The notes: generated from the letters alone by a model not told the origin. Numbered from the stretch's first letter, positions 23,988-33,483 are shown. The stretch is 39,509 nucleotides of DNA from Pseudomonadota bacterium (GCA_023451375.1 JAEXZS010000033.1:1-39509), one strand, 5' to 3'. Numbers and translations are program-made.

Positions 23988-25007
23988 ATGACCGATATTC
24001 GATACGACGTCTGCGCCGTGGGCAACGCCATCGTCGACGTGCTGAGCCCCTGCGACGACGCCTTCCTGGCCGTGCAGGACCTGGCCCCCAACTCCATGCA
24101 GCTGGTGGACGCCGAGCGCAGCGCCGCCCTCTATGACGCCATGGCGCCGGGGATCGAGGCCTCGGGCGGATCGGCGGGCAACACGGTGGCGGGCGTCGGC
24201 TCCTTCGGCGGCCGCGCGGCCTATATCGGCAAGGTCGCCGACGATGTTCTGGGCCAGGTCTTCACCCACGACATCCGCGCGGCGGGCGTCGATTTCGAGA
24301 CGCCGGCGCTGAAGGACGGCGCCGCCCAGGGCTTCGGCACCGGCCGCTGCCTGATCAACGTCCTGCCCGACGGGGCGCGGACCATGGCCACCTTCCTGGG
24401 CGCGGCCAACCAGCTGTACGCCGACGACATCGACGAGGCGCTGATCGCCGGCAGCGCCATCGTCTATCTGGAAGGCTATCTGTTCGATCCCGCCCCGGCG
24501 CGCGCCGCCTTCGAACGCGCCGCCGCCGCCGCCCACGGGGCGGGCCGCAAGGTCGCCATCACCCTGTCCGACACCTTCGTCGTCGCCCGCTGGCGCGCCG
24601 AACTGCTGGACTTCATCGCCCGGTCCGCCGACATCGTCCTGGCCAACGAGGCGGAATTGGGCGCGCTGTTCGAGACCGAAGACTTCGACGCCGCCGCCGC
24701 CCGGCTGGCCGCCATCGTCGAGATCGCCGCCGTCACGCGCGGCGCGGCCGGCTCGGTGATCCTTCGCGGCGAGGAGCGCGTCGTCGTGCCCGCCTATCCG
24801 GTCGACAAGGTGGTCGACACCACCGGCGCCGGCGACCAGTACGCCGCGGGCTTCCTGCTGGGTCTGGGACGGGGCCGGTCCCTGGCCGAGGCCGGCGCCC
24901 TGGGCTCGCTGGCCGCCTCCGAGGTCATCGCCCACTGGGGCCCCCGCCCGATGACGAAGCTGTACGCCCTGGCGGCCGAGCACGGGCTGTCCGACGCCCT
25001 GGGCTGA
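23988..25007 (+). CDS. PfkB-family sugar kinase, adenosine-kinase type
   Basis: This 339-residue carbohydrate kinase has an early VGNAIVDVLSP and a signature-1-like GGSAGNTVAGVGSFGGRAAY. Signature 2 is DTTGAGDQYAAGFLLG with the catalytic Asp. This form (GNAIVD, APNSMQLVD, GAGDQYAAGF) is what genomes label adenosine kinase; I treat the substrate as probable adenosine or another nucleoside. ATP-dependent phosphorylation would return adenosine to AMP, complementing the nucleoside hydrolase/ribokinase route found at 10-12 kb. It ends 48 bases from the convergent polA gene. Confidence 0.85.
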   Translation: MTDIRYDVCAVGNAIVDVLSPCDDAFLAVQDLAPNSMQLVDAERSAALYDAMAPGIEASGGSAGNTVAGVGSFGGRAAYIGKVADDVLGQVFTHDIRAAGVDFETPALKDGAAQGFGTGRCLINVLPDGARTMATFLGAANQLYADDIDEALIAGSAIVYLEGYLFDPAPARAAFERAAAAAHGAGRKVAITLSDTFVVARWRAELLDFIARSADIVLANEAELGALFETEDFDAAAARLAAIVEIAAVTRGAAGSVILRGEERVVVPAYPVDKVVDTTGAGDQYAAGFLLGLGRGRSLAEAGALGSLAASEVIAHWGPRPMTKLYALAAEHGLSDALG

Positions 25008-25055
25008 TCCCGAGCCCGAGGCCGGCGTCGCGCTGATGCCCGGCGGCGCCTCAGC

Positions 25056-27977
25056 CTAGTGCGCCTGATCCCAGTTCGCGGCCGCGCGGGCTTCGACTTC
25101 CAGCGGCACGGTCAGGGCGACGGCGGGCTCGGCGGCGGTTTCCATGATGTGCTTGACGACCGCGAGGGCGCGGTCGGCCTCGGTCTCGGGGGCCTCGAAC
25201 ACCAGTTCGTCGTGGACCTGGAGCAGCATGCGGGTGGACAGGCCCGCGTCCGCCAGGGCCTTGGGCATGCGGATCATGGCGCGTCGGATGATGTCCGCGG
25301 CGGCGCCCTGGATGGGGGCGTTGATGGCCGCGCGCTCGCCGAACTGGCGCTCGGCCCCGGACTTGGAATGTATGGCCGGGATGTGGATGCGGCGGCCGAA
25401 GACGGTCGAGACGAAGCCGTCCTGACGGACCTGGGCCTTGGTCCTGTCCATGTAGTCGCGGATGCCGGGGAAGCGCTCGAAATAGGTCTTGATGTAGGCC
25501 CCGGCCTCGCCCTGGTCGATGCCAAGCTGGTTGGCCAGGCCGAAGGCGCTGATGCCGTAGACGATGCCGAAGTTGATGGCCTTGGCGCGCCGCCGGGTCT
25601 CGCTGGGCATGCCCTCGACCGGGACGCCGAACATCTCGGACGCCGTGGCGGCGTGGATGTCGAGGCCGGCCTTGAAGGCGCGCTTGAGCTCGGGAATGTC
25701 GCCGATATGGGCCAGGAGGCGCAGCTCGATCTGACTGTAGTCGGCGCTGATCAGGACGTGGCCGGGCGCGGCGATGAAGGCCTGGCGGATCTCGCGGCCG
25801 GTCTCGGTGCGTATGGGGATGTTCTGCAGGTTGGGGTCGGAACTGGCCAGGCGGCCGGTCGAGGCGGCGGCCAGCTGGTAGGAGGTGTGGACCCGGTCGG
25901 TCCTCGGATCGGCGGCGGCGGTCAGGGCGTCGGTGTAGGTGCCCTTCAGCTTGCTGAGCTGGCGCCAGTCCAGGATGGCGCGGGGCAGGTCGTGGGTCAG
26001 GGCCAGCTCCTCCAGCACGCTGGCGTCGGTGCCCCACTGGCCCGAGGCGGTCTTCTTGCCGCCGGGCAGGTTCAGCTCGCCGAACAGGATCTCGCCGATC
26101 TGGCGCGGCGAGCCGATGTTGAAGGGGCGGCCGGCGATCTCGTGCGCGCGCTGCTCCAGCTCGGCCATGCGCAGGCCGAACTCGCTGGACAGCCGCTTCA
26201 GCCGGTCGGGATCGACGCGCACACCGGCCAGCTCCATGTCGGCCAGCACCGTCGGCATGGGTCGCTCGAGCGTCTCATAGACGGTGGACAGCCCCTCGCG
26301 CGCGAGGCGGGGCTTGAGGATGCGCCACAGGCGGAGCGTCACGTCGGCGTCCTCGGCGGCGTAGCAGGTCGCCGGCTTCAGCTCGATGTGCTTGAACGAT
26401 TTCTGGCTCTTGCCGGTCCCCGCCACCGACTTGAAGGCGATCGGCTCGTGGCCCAGGTGCAGGCGCGCCAGCTCGTCCATGCCGTGGCCGTGCAGCCCGC
26501 CCTCCAGCACATAGGACAGCAGCAGGGTGTCGTCATAGGGGGCGACGCGGACGCCGCGACGGGCGAAGACGGCGATGTCGTACTTGGCGTTCTGCAGCAC
26601 CTTGAGGACCGAGGGGTCCTCCAGCAGCGTCTTCAGCTTCGCCAGGGCCGTCGGCTTGTCCAGCTGGGTCAGCGGCTCGCGCGCGTCCGCCGCGCCGCCG
26701 AAATCCAGACCGCCGGAGTCGGCCGCCGGCTCGTGCTCGTGCGTCAGGGGGATGTAGCAGGCGTCGTTCGGCCCCACGGCCAGGGACACGCCGCACAGGC
26801 CGGCGTGGGTCGCCGAAAGGGCGTCGGTCTCGGTGTCCAGGCCGACGACGCCGGCTTCGCGCGCCCGCTCGATCCAGCGGTCCAGCGCCTCTTCGGTCTG
26901 GACGCACTCATAGGCGTCGAGGTTGAAGACGTGCGGCTCGCTCGGGGCGACGACCGCCTTGGGCGCATAGCGCGGGCTGGCGACGGGGGCGCTGAGGTTC
27001 GGGGCCCGCTTGGGCGCGAAGGCGGAGGTCTCGCTGGGACCGGCCTTGCCGTCGCCGACGCGGCGGGCCAGCGAGCGGAACTCCATCATCTCCAGAAAGG
27101 CCGACAGGGTCTCGGGGTCCGGGTCCTTGACCGCGAAGTCGTCGATCGGCTCGGGCGCGGGGGCGTCGCAGGTCAGGCGCACCAGTTCGCGCGACAGGCG
27201 GATCTGGTCGGCGAAGGCGACCAGGGTCTCGCGCCGTTTGGGCTGTTTGATCTCGCCGGCGCGGGCCAGCAGGGTGTCGAGGTCGCCGTATTCCTCCAGC
27301 AGCTGGGCCGCCGTCTTGGGGCCGATGCCGGGAGCCCCCGGGACGTTGTCGACGCTGTCCCCGATCAGGGCCTGCAGGTCGACCATCTTCTCGGGACCGA
27401 CGCCGAACTTCTCGAACACCTCGGGCTCGGCCAGGCGGCGGTCCTTCATCGGGTCCCACATGACCACGCCGCGCCCGATCAGCTGCATCAGGTCCTTGTC
27501 GGACGAGACGATCACCGCCTCGCCGCCGGCGTCGCGCGCCTTGCAGGCGTAGGTGGCGATCAGGTCGTCGGCCTCGTAGCCGGGCAGTTCGACGCAGTGG
27601 ACGCCGAAGGCGGCGGTCGCCTCGCGCACCAGCGGGAACTGCGGGATCAGATCCTCGGGCGGCGGCGGGCGGTGGGCCTTGTACTGGTCGTACAGGGTGT
27701 TGCGGAAGGTCTTTTCGGAGTGGTCGAAGATGGCGACCAGGTGGGTCGGGCCGTCGGCGCCCTTCATGTCCTTCAAGAGCTTCCACAGCATGTTGCAGTA
27801 GCCCTGGACCGCGCCGACCGGCAGGCCGTCGGACTTGCGCGTCAGGGGCGGCAGGGCGTGGTAGGCGCGGAAGATGTAGGCCGAGGCGTCGATCATCCAC
27901 AGGCGGACGGCGGGCCCGTCCTGGGTCAGCTCGCGATCCTGTTCGATGACGGGCGGCGTGTCGGCGATGTCGGTCAT
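25056..27977 (-). CDS. polA: DNA polymerase I
   Basis: This 973-residue repair and Okazaki-fragment polymerase has all three domains. Residues about 25-320 are the 5'-3' exonuclease (MIDASAYIFRAYHALPPL, YEADDLIATYA, SSDKDLMQLI, IGDSVDNVPGAPGIGPKTAA). Around 380-560 is the 3'-5' proofreading domain, which keeps its DxE motif (VVGLDTETDAL), so proofreading looks intact. The C-terminal third is the family A polymerase: motif A DYSQIELRLLAHI, motif B RRRAKAINFGIVYGISAFGL and motif C LQVHDELVFE. Length is slightly above that of E. coli. It is the last gene of a leftward run starting with the zinc-finger gene at 29.3 kb. Confidence 0.98.
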   Translation of the reverse strand: MTDIADTPPVIEQDRELTQDGPAVRLWMIDASAYIFRAYHALPPLTRKSDGLPVGAVQGYCNMLWKLLKDMKGADGPTHLVAIFDHSEKTFRNTLYDQYKAHRPPPPEDLIPQFPLVREATAAFGVHCVELPGYEADDLIATYACKARDAGGEAVIVSSDKDLMQLIGRGVVMWDPMKDRRLAEPEVFEKFGVGPEKMVDLQALIGDSVDNVPGAPGIGPKTAAQLLEEYGDLDTLLARAGEIKQPKRRETLVAFADQIRLSRELVRLTCDAPAPEPIDDFAVKDPDPETLSAFLEMMEFRSLARRVGDGKAGPSETSAFAPKRAPNLSAPVASPRYAPKAVVAPSEPHVFNLDAYECVQTEEALDRWIERAREAGVVGLDTETDALSATHAGLCGVSLAVGPNDACYIPLTHEHEPAADSGGLDFGGAADAREPLTQLDKPTALAKLKTLLEDPSVLKVLQNAKYDIAVFARRGVRVAPYDDTLLLSYVLEGGLHGHGMDELARLHLGHEPIAFKSVAGTGKSQKSFKHIELKPATCYAAEDADVTLRLWRILKPRLAREGLSTVYETLERPMPTVLADMELAGVRVDPDRLKRLSSEFGLRMAELEQRAHEIAGRPFNIGSPRQIGEILFGELNLPGGKKTASGQWGTDASVLEELALTHDLPRAILDWRQLSKLKGTYTDALTAAADPRTDRVHTSYQLAAASTGRLASSDPNLQNIPIRTETGREIRQAFIAAPGHVLISADYSQIELRLLAHIGDIPELKRAFKAGLDIHAATASEMFGVPVEGMPSETRRRAKAINFGIVYGISAFGLANQLGIDQGEAGAYIKTYFERFPGIRDYMDRTKAQVRQDGFVSTVFGRRIHIPAIHSKSGAERQFGERAAINAPIQGAAADIIRRAMIRMPKALADAGLSTRMLLQVHDELVFEAPETEADRALAVVKHIMETAAEPAVALTVPLEVEARAAANWDQAH

Positions 27978-28025
27978 GGACGGAACATAGGGCGGCGAAG
28001 GCCCCGCGTCAGCCGGGAAACCGGA

Positions 28026-28637
28026 TCAGAATTCGGTCCAGCTGGAGCCGGGGTCGCGCTGGCCGGGCTGGGCCTGCTGCTGGCCCCAGGTGACCATCAT
28101 CATCGCCTTGTGGCTGCGGATGCGATAGCTGCCGATCATCGGCAGGACGGCGCCCAGAGGCGCGCCCGTCCGGGCTTCGTAGAGAAAGCCGGAGAATTCG
28201 GCCACGCCGACGCGGTCGCGGTGGCTGTAGATCGACAGTTCGGGCAGCGAGACGACGTTGAAGGTCTCGTTGATGGGAATGCGCATCTCGGGAATGCCGA
28301 AGACGCGGCGCATCTGCTCCAGCGACAGGGCGCCGGCGCGTATCTCGAACACGGCGTCGGCTTCGTCCTTGCCCCGCGCCAGGCGGAAGCCGGCGTCCGA
28401 CAGGGCGGCGCGGATGGCGCTGACGGCGTAACGCGCCCCCTCGCCCTGGAAATAGGTCTCGTCGACATAGATGGACGACCCGGCCGGCAGCGGCAGGATC
28501 AGCCCCTCGACCGCGCGATCCGAGGCGCGGGCCAACAGCAGCTGTTCGGTCGCGGTGCGGCCGGGGTTGGTCTCGGTGGTCGAGGCGCAGGCGGTCAGGC
28601 TCAGCCCCCCCAGGATCACGACCGCCGCGCGGCGCAT
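28026..28637 (-). CDS. Lipoprotein (DUF6655-like)
   Basis: The 203-residue protein has a lipoprotein signal (MRRAAVVILGGLSLTAC, lipobox LTAC) giving an N-terminal lipid-modified Cys. After it, TTETNPGRTATEQLLLARAS, VEGLILPLPAGSSIYVDET and FEIRAGALSLEQMRRVFG match, as I recall, DUF6655-type proteins; this is not certain. The remainder is alternating beta structure resembling the lipoprotein assembly domains of curli/LPS factors. It overlaps the glyoxalase gene by one base (TGATG), so both are one transcript. Function is unknown. Confidence 0.75.
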   Translation of the reverse strand: MRRAAVVILGGLSLTACASTTETNPGRTATEQLLLARASDRAVEGLILPLPAGSSIYVDETYFQGEGARYAVSAIRAALSDAGFRLARGKDEADAVFEIRAGALSLEQMRRVFGIPEMRIPINETFNVVSLPELSIYSHRDRVGVAEFSGFLYEARTGAPLGAVLPMIGSYRIRSHKAMMMVTWGQQQAQPGQRDPGSSWTEF

Positions 28638-29077
28638 CACCAGGTCCCCGTGTTCGGCATCGAGGCCCAGGGCTCGGCCGGGGCCAGGGGCTCGCCCTCC
28701 TGCAGCAGCTCGATCGAGATGCCGTCGGGGGAGCGGACGAAGGCCATGTTGCCGTCGCGCGGGGGTCTGTTGATGGTCACCCCGCCGTCGGCCAGTTTCC
28801 GGCAGGCGGCGTAGATGTCGTCGACCTTGTAGGCCAGGTGGCCGAAGTTGCGGCCGCCCTGATAGTCTTCCGGGTCCCAGTTGTAGGTCAGCTCCAGCTC
28901 GGGGCAACGCTCGGCGGCCGACTGTTCCAGGTTCTTCGGCGCGGCCAGGAAGACCAGGGTGAAACGGCCCTTCTCATTCTCGACACGACGCACCTCCCGC
29001 AGACCCAGCAGGTCGCAATAGAAGTGCAGCGAGGCGTCGAGGTCCTTCACGCGGACCATGGTGTGCAGATAGCGCAT
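28637..29077 (-). CDS. gloA: Glyoxalase I (lactoylglutathione lyase)
   Basis: This metal-dependent enzyme converts the glutathione-methylglyoxal hemithioacetal to S-lactoylglutathione. The 146-residue protein has the betaalphabetabetabeta repeats with all four ligands: H5 (LHTMVRVKDLD), a Glu in ELELTYNWDPEDY, a His in FGHLAYKVDDIY and a Glu in GISIELLQEGE. FYCDLLGLREVRR is the family's first motif. Length is that of the Ni-type bacterial enzyme. It lies between the zinc-finger gene (30 bases upstream) and the lipoprotein gene, which it overlaps. Confidence 0.95.
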   Translation of the reverse strand: MRYLHTMVRVKDLDASLHFYCDLLGLREVRRVENEKGRFTLVFLAAPKNLEQSAAERCPELELTYNWDPEDYQGGRNFGHLAYKVDDIYAACRKLADGGVTINRPPRDGNMAFVRSPDGISIELLQEGEPLAPAEPWASMPNTGTW

Positions 29078-29107
29078 CGGCGGTCTCCGGGGAGGAAGAG
29101 CGGCCCC

Positions 29108-29347
29108 TCAGTGGGCTTCGGCCCCGCGGGCGGCGGGGCTCAGATACTCGTTTTCGTCATGGGAATGGCCCGACAGCACGAAGCGCCGGTCGCAGTAGCC
29201 GCATTCGACGAAGGTCTCGTCGCCCATGTCCATATAGACCAGCGGATGGCCCAGGGCGCCGCCGCCGCCGTCGCAGGCCACGCGCTTGGTCGAGACCACG
29301 AGCTCTTCGGGCGGAGGGATGATCGCGTCGGGGTGGCGGGGCGGCAT
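29108..29347 (-). CDS. Zinc-finger (zf-CHCC, NDUFS6-like) protein
   Basis: The 79-residue protein contains a C...H...CxxC zinc site: Cys in VACDGGGGALGHPLVYMDM and ECGYCDRRFVL. The pattern PLVYMDMGDETFVECGYC is that of the zf-CHCC domain of the NDUFS6 accessory subunit of complex I and its bacterial relatives. In alphaproteobacteria such proteins are small and free-standing. ATG 29347 is used. Role in respiratory complex I is plausible from the family and not shown here. The start faces the rightward ABC ATPase gene across about 105 bases. Confidence 0.85.
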   Translation of the reverse strand: MPPRHPDAIIPPPEELVVSTKRVACDGGGGALGHPLVYMDMGDETFVECGYCDRRFVLSGHSHDENEYLSPAARGAEAH

Positions 29348-29452
29348 TTTCGGCTCATGTCTTGGCGGGGAGACGTCGCGCGCATACCTATGCGGCCCGT
29401 CCGGCGGCGTCAAACCGCCGCGCGCCCCGATTCCCTCGACCGAAGCGCCCTG

Positions 29453-30427
29453 ATGACCGAACCCGTGACCCTGCCCGACGACGCCATCGAGGTGCGGGGC
29501 CTGAAGAAGACCTACGCCGGATCCAAGAAGGCGGCGCCGAAGACGGCGTTGCGCGGCGTCGATCTGGTCATTCCGCGCGGCTCCATGTTCGGCCTGCTGG
29601 GACCGAACGGCGCCGGAAAGTCGACCCTGATCAACATCCTGGCCGGGGTGGTGAAGAAGTCCGAAGGGTCCGTCAGGATCTGGGGCCGCGACATCGACCA
29701 CGAGCCGCGCGACGCGGCGGCGGCCATCGGCGTGGTGCCGCAGGAGATCGTCGCCGACGTCTTCTTCACCCCGCGCGAGTCGCTGGAGGTGCAGGCGGGC
29801 TTCTACGGCGTTCCGGCCAAGGAGCGGCGTTCGGACGAGCTGCTGGCGGCGCTGGGCCTGTCGGACAAGGCCAACGCCTATGTGCGCGCCCTGTCGGGCG
29901 GCATGAAGCGGCGGCTGATGGTGGCCAAGGCCCTGGTGCACAATCCGCCGATCCTGATCCTGGACGAGCCGACCGCCGGGGTGGACGTCGAGCTGCGCCG
30001 CCAGCTGTGGGAATACGTCCGGCGCATCAACGCCGAGGGCGTGACCATCGTCCTGACCACCCACTATCTGGAGGAGGCGCAGGAGCTCTGCGACACCATC
30101 GCCATCGTCAACCGGGGCGAGGTGGTGGCCTGCGAGCCGACGCCGCGGCTGCTCAGCCGGCTGGACACGCGCAACGTCGTGGTGACGCCGGAGGCGCCGC
30201 TGGAGACGGCGCCGACGATCAAGGGGTTCGACGTGGTCGCCCGGCCGAACGGCGCCTTCGCCGTGGCGTACAAGAAGGGCCAGTCGTCGGTGGAGCAGGT
30301 CATCGCCGCCGTGCGCAAGGCGGGGGTGACCATCGCCGACATCTCGACCGAGGACCCGGACCTGGAGGACGTCTTCCTGGCCCTGACCTACGGCGACGCC
30401 TCACAGGTCGATCCGACGAAGGACTGA
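29453..30427 (+). CDS. ABC transporter ATP-binding protein (ABC-2 exporter type), no permease adjacent
   Basis: The 324-residue ATPase has Walker A GPNGAGKST, the signature LSGGMKRRL, Walker B ILILDEPTAGVD and the H-loop TTHYLEEA. The DrrA/NodI-like C-terminal extension of about 90 residues (VVVTPEAPLETAP to DLEDVFLALTYG) is typical of ATPases that pair with ABC-2-type permeases. No permease gene is present on either side: upstream is a divergent zinc-finger gene and downstream the M16 protease. The partner must be encoded elsewhere, or the ATPase works with a remote permease. No strong ribosome-binding site was seen before ATG 29453. Confidence 0.92.
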   Translation: MTEPVTLPDDAIEVRGLKKTYAGSKKAAPKTALRGVDLVIPRGSMFGLLGPNGAGKSTLINILAGVVKKSEGSVRIWGRDIDHEPRDAAAAIGVVPQEIVADVFFTPRESLEVQAGFYGVPAKERRSDELLAALGLSDKANAYVRALSGGMKRRLMVAKALVHNPPILILDEPTAGVDVELRRQLWEYVRRINAEGVTIVLTTHYLEEAQELCDTIAIVNRGEVVACEPTPRLLSRLDTRNVVVTPEAPLETAPTIKGFDVVARPNGAFAVAYKKGQSSVEQVIAAVRKAGVTIADISTEDPDLEDVFLALTYGDASQVDPTKD

Positions 30428-30530
30428 CGGGCGTCGAAAGATGAAACTTTCTTCATGAAAGCCCAGCGCAAGTTGTGACGCGGCGCGAGGTGGTTAAGGT
30501 CACGCCAGCTCGCCAACCGAGGAATTGCTT

Positions 30531-33383
30531 ATGCGCCGTGTCGCTCCCTTCGTCGCCGCCGCCGCCCTGATGGCGGTGGTCGCGCCGATCACCCTTGTTT
30601 CCGCCCCAGCCCAGGCCGCGGTCCAGACCCAGACCCAAGCCACTATCGAGGCCGCTCCGGTGTCCCAACTGGTCGCCGAGGTGGACATTCCCTACACCAA
30701 GTTCACGCTGGACAACGGCCTGACCGTGCTGGTGCACGAGGACCGCAAGGCCCCGGTGGTGGCGGTGTCGGTCTGGTACAATGTCGGATCGAAGGACGAG
30801 CCCGCGGGCCGCACCGGCTTCGCCCACCTGTTCGAGCACCTGATGTTCGGCGGCTCGGAGAACGCGCCCGGCAGCTATTTCACGCCGATGCGCAACATGG
30901 GCGCGACGGACATGAACGGGACCACCTGGTTCGACCGCACCAACTATTTCGAGACGGTGCCGACCCCGGCGCTTGAGCAGGCCCTGTTCATGGAAAGCGA
31001 CCGCATGGGCTACATGCTGGGCGCCATCACCCAGGAGACGCTCGACCTGCAGCGCGGCGTCGTCCAGAACGAGAAGCGCCAGGGCGACAACCAGCCCTAT
31101 GGCCTGAACGAGTACAAGCAGCTCGAGGCCCTGTTCCCCGAAGGCCACCCCTATCGCCACTCGACCATCGGCTCGATGGCCGACCTGGACGCGGCCTCGA
31201 TGGAGACGGTGCGGACCTGGTTCCGCGACAACTACGGCCCCAACAACGCCGTGCTGGTTCTGGCCGGCGACATCACGCCGGAGAAGGCGCGCGAGCTGAC
31301 CGAGAAGTATTTCGGCGCCATACCGCGCGGCCCGGTCAACACCCCGGCGGAGGCGGCCATCCCGACCCTGGCGGAGGCCAAGCGCGAGACCATCCACGAC
31401 CGCGTCGCCAATCCGCGCGTCGAGATCAGCTGGGTCGTGCCCGGCATGCTGGACGCCGACACCGTGCCGCTGAGCGTCGGCGCCTCGGTGCTGGGCGGCC
31501 TGGCCAGCTCGCGCCTGGACAATGAGCTGGTGCGCGGCGACCAGAGCGCCGTCTCGGTCAGCGCGAACGACATGGCCTTCCACCGCGTCGGCATGTTCGA
31601 CATGACCCTCAACGTGAAGCCGGGCGGCGATCCGGCCGCCGTCGAGGCGCGCGCCCGCGAGATCCTGGAGCGGCTGATCGCCGAGGGGCCGACCGCCGAG
31701 GAGGTCGAGCGGGTCAAGACCCAGTATGTGTCGCAGACGGTGCAGGGGCTGGAGCAGGTCGGCGGCTTCGGCGGCAAGGCCGTCGCCCTGGCCGAGGGCC
31801 AGCTCTACGCCGGGGATCCGGAACACTACAAGAAGGAGCTGCAGGCCTTCGCGGCGGTGACGCCGGCCCAGGTTCAGGCGGCGATGCGGAAGTGGCTGAC
31901 GCGCCCCTCCTACACCCTGATCACCCTGCCGGGCGAACGCGAGGCCTATGAGGAGGCCGCCGCCGCGCCTTCGGGGGCGAACCACACCCCCGCCCCGCCC
32001 ATCGAGAAGGTCGAGCGCCTGCCGCGGCCGGAGATCGGCGAGGTGTCGAACGTCGACTTTCCGGACGTCCAGCGCGCGAAGCTGTCGAACGGCATCGAGG
32101 TGGTCTACGCCCATCGCGACGCGGTGCCGGCGACCAAGATCGCCATCGACTTCGACGCCGGCCTGGCGGCGGACGACGCCGACAAGCTGGGCCTGCAAAG
32201 CCTAATGCTGGACCTGATGGACGAGGGCGCCGCCGGCCGCAACGCCACCCAGCTGGCCGAGGCCGAGGAGACGCTGGGCGCCGGCATCTCCACCGGCGCG
32301 ACCATGGACCGGTCGGTGGTGTCGCTCAGCGCCGTGACGCCCAACCTGCCGTCGTCGGTGGCCCTGCTGGCCGACGTGGTGCAGCGCCCGACCTTCGATC
32401 CCGCCGAGCTGGAGCGCCTGCGCGCCACCCGCCTGGCCTCGATCGCGGCCGAGCGCACCAGCCCGGCCGCCCTGGCCAACCGCGCCCTGCCGGCGCTGAT
32501 CTACGGCGAGGGCAGCCCTTACGGCCGTCCGTTCAGCGGCAACGGCGACGAGGCCAGCGTGAAGACCATCACCCAGGCCGACATCCGCGCCGAGTACGAC
32601 CAGTGGATCCGGCCGGACAACGCCAAGATCTTCGTGGTGTCCGACCTGCCGCTGGCCGAGGTCACGCCGGTGCTGGAGGCCAACTTCGGTCGCTGGACCG
32701 CTCCGTCCGCCGCCAAGGGGACGAAGGACTTCTCGGCCGCCATCCCGACCGCGACGCAGAAGATCGTGCTGATCGACCGGCCGCAGTCGCCCCAGTCCTA
32801 CATCCTGGGCGGCGCGGTGCTGGACGCCTCGGGCACCGACGACCTGCTGGTGCTGAACGCGGCCAACAACGTGCTGGGCAACGACTTCCTGTCGCGCATC
32901 AACACCGACCTGCGCGAGACCAAGGGCTGGTCCTACGGGGTCAACGCCTCGGTCGCCGGCTTCGAGCATCGCGCGCCCTACCTGGTCACCGCCCCGGTCC
33001 AGGCCGACCAGACCGGTCCGGCCATCGCCGCGCTGAACGCCCAGTTCAACGACTTCCTGAAGGGCGGCAAGGGCGTGACGCCTCAGGAGCTGGAGCGCAC
33101 GGTCAACGGCAACACCCGTCGCCTGGCCGGCAGCTACGAGACCTCCGGCGCGGTGCTGGGCGCGATGCGGACCAACGACATGCTGGACCGCCCCGACGAC
33201 TATCCGGAAACCGTCGCGGCGCGCACCAACGCCCTGACGGCGGCCGAGCTGGATGCGGCGGCCCGCGCGGCCATCGACCCGTCGAACTTCGTCTGGGTGG
33301 TCGTTGGCGACGCCTCGGTGGTCAAGCCGCAGCTGGACGCCCTGGGCATGCCGGTCGAGGTGCGCTCGGCCGCGAGCGACTGA
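30531..33383 (+). CDS. M16 family zinc metallopeptidase, periplasmic, two-domain
   Basis: This 950-residue secreted protease has a Sec signal of about 29 residues (ending SAPAQA). The first M16 unit has the inverted zinc motif HLFEH (H99, E102, H103) and the third ligand in VVQNEKRQ (E182); domain 1 is therefore catalytic. The second half (from about residue 500: VDFPDVQRAKLSNGIEVVYA) is a second M16 unit without HxxEH, the usual inactive partner. It is an insulinase/pitrilysin-like peptidase that probably degrades short peptides in the periplasm. ATG 30531 has GAGGAA 7 bases before it. A strong terminator follows. Confidence 0.95.
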   Translation: MRRVAPFVAAAALMAVVAPITLVSAPAQAAVQTQTQATIEAAPVSQLVAEVDIPYTKFTLDNGLTVLVHEDRKAPVVAVSVWYNVGSKDEPAGRTGFAHLFEHLMFGGSENAPGSYFTPMRNMGATDMNGTTWFDRTNYFETVPTPALEQALFMESDRMGYMLGAITQETLDLQRGVVQNEKRQGDNQPYGLNEYKQLEALFPEGHPYRHSTIGSMADLDAASMETVRTWFRDNYGPNNAVLVLAGDITPEKARELTEKYFGAIPRGPVNTPAEAAIPTLAEAKRETIHDRVANPRVEISWVVPGMLDADTVPLSVGASVLGGLASSRLDNELVRGDQSAVSVSANDMAFHRVGMFDMTLNVKPGGDPAAVEARAREILERLIAEGPTAEEVERVKTQYVSQTVQGLEQVGGFGGKAVALAEGQLYAGDPEHYKKELQAFAAVTPAQVQAAMRKWLTRPSYTLITLPGEREAYEEAAAAPSGANHTPAPPIEKVERLPRPEIGEVSNVDFPDVQRAKLSNGIEVVYAHRDAVPATKIAIDFDAGLAADDADKLGLQSLMLDLMDEGAAGRNATQLAEAEETLGAGISTGATMDRSVVSLSAVTPNLPSSVALLADVVQRPTFDPAELERLRATRLASIAAERTSPAALANRALPALIYGEGSPYGRPFSGNGDEASVKTITQADIRAEYDQWIRPDNAKIFVVSDLPLAEVTPVLEANFGRWTAPSAAKGTKDFSAAIPTATQKIVLIDRPQSPQSYILGGAVLDASGTDDLLVLNAANNVLGNDFLSRINTDLRETKGWSYGVNASVAGFEHRAPYLVTAPVQADQTGPAIAALNAQFNDFLKGGKGVTPQELERTVNGNTRRLAGSYETSGAVLGAMRTNDMLDRPDDYPETVAARTNALTAAELDAAARAAIDPSNFVWVVVGDASVVKPQLDALGMPVEVRSAASD

Positions 33384-33406
33384 GGCTGACGGACAGGAAA
33401 ACGACG

Positions 33407-33437
33407 AAGGCCCGGAGAGCGATCTCCGGGCCTTTTT
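33407..33437 (+). terminator. Strong rho-independent terminator after the M16 gene
   Basis: Perfect 12-bp stem (AAGGCCCGGAGA / TCTCCGGGCCTT), loop GCGA, followed by TTT. It is the clearest terminator in the window. The A-run on its left side means it may also work from the other strand. Confidence 0.9.
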
Positions 33438-33452
33438 CGTTACGTCCCTCTT

Positions 33453-33483
33453 CGTCATCCTCGGGCTTGACCCGAGGATGACG
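33453..33483. repeat. 31-bp palindrome between convergent genes
   Basis: A 13-bp perfect stem (CGTCATCCTCGGG / CCCGAGGATGACG) with a 5-base loop CTTGA lies just beyond the engB stop. It belongs to a well-known style of dispersed palindromes in alphaproteobacteria and shares CGTCATCCTC with the units at 758, 897 and 947. It may terminate engB transcripts. Confidence 0.8.

Noticed and set aside
25059..28814. 1251-codon open frame on the plus strand opposite polA, the lipoprotein and gloA
   Set aside because: It runs through three recognised genes in antisense and shows no domain; a composition artefact.
30438..30460. CTTTC/GAAAG inverted repeat after the ABC ATPase
   Set aside because: The stem is only 5 bp and has no T-run; too weak to call a terminator or operator.
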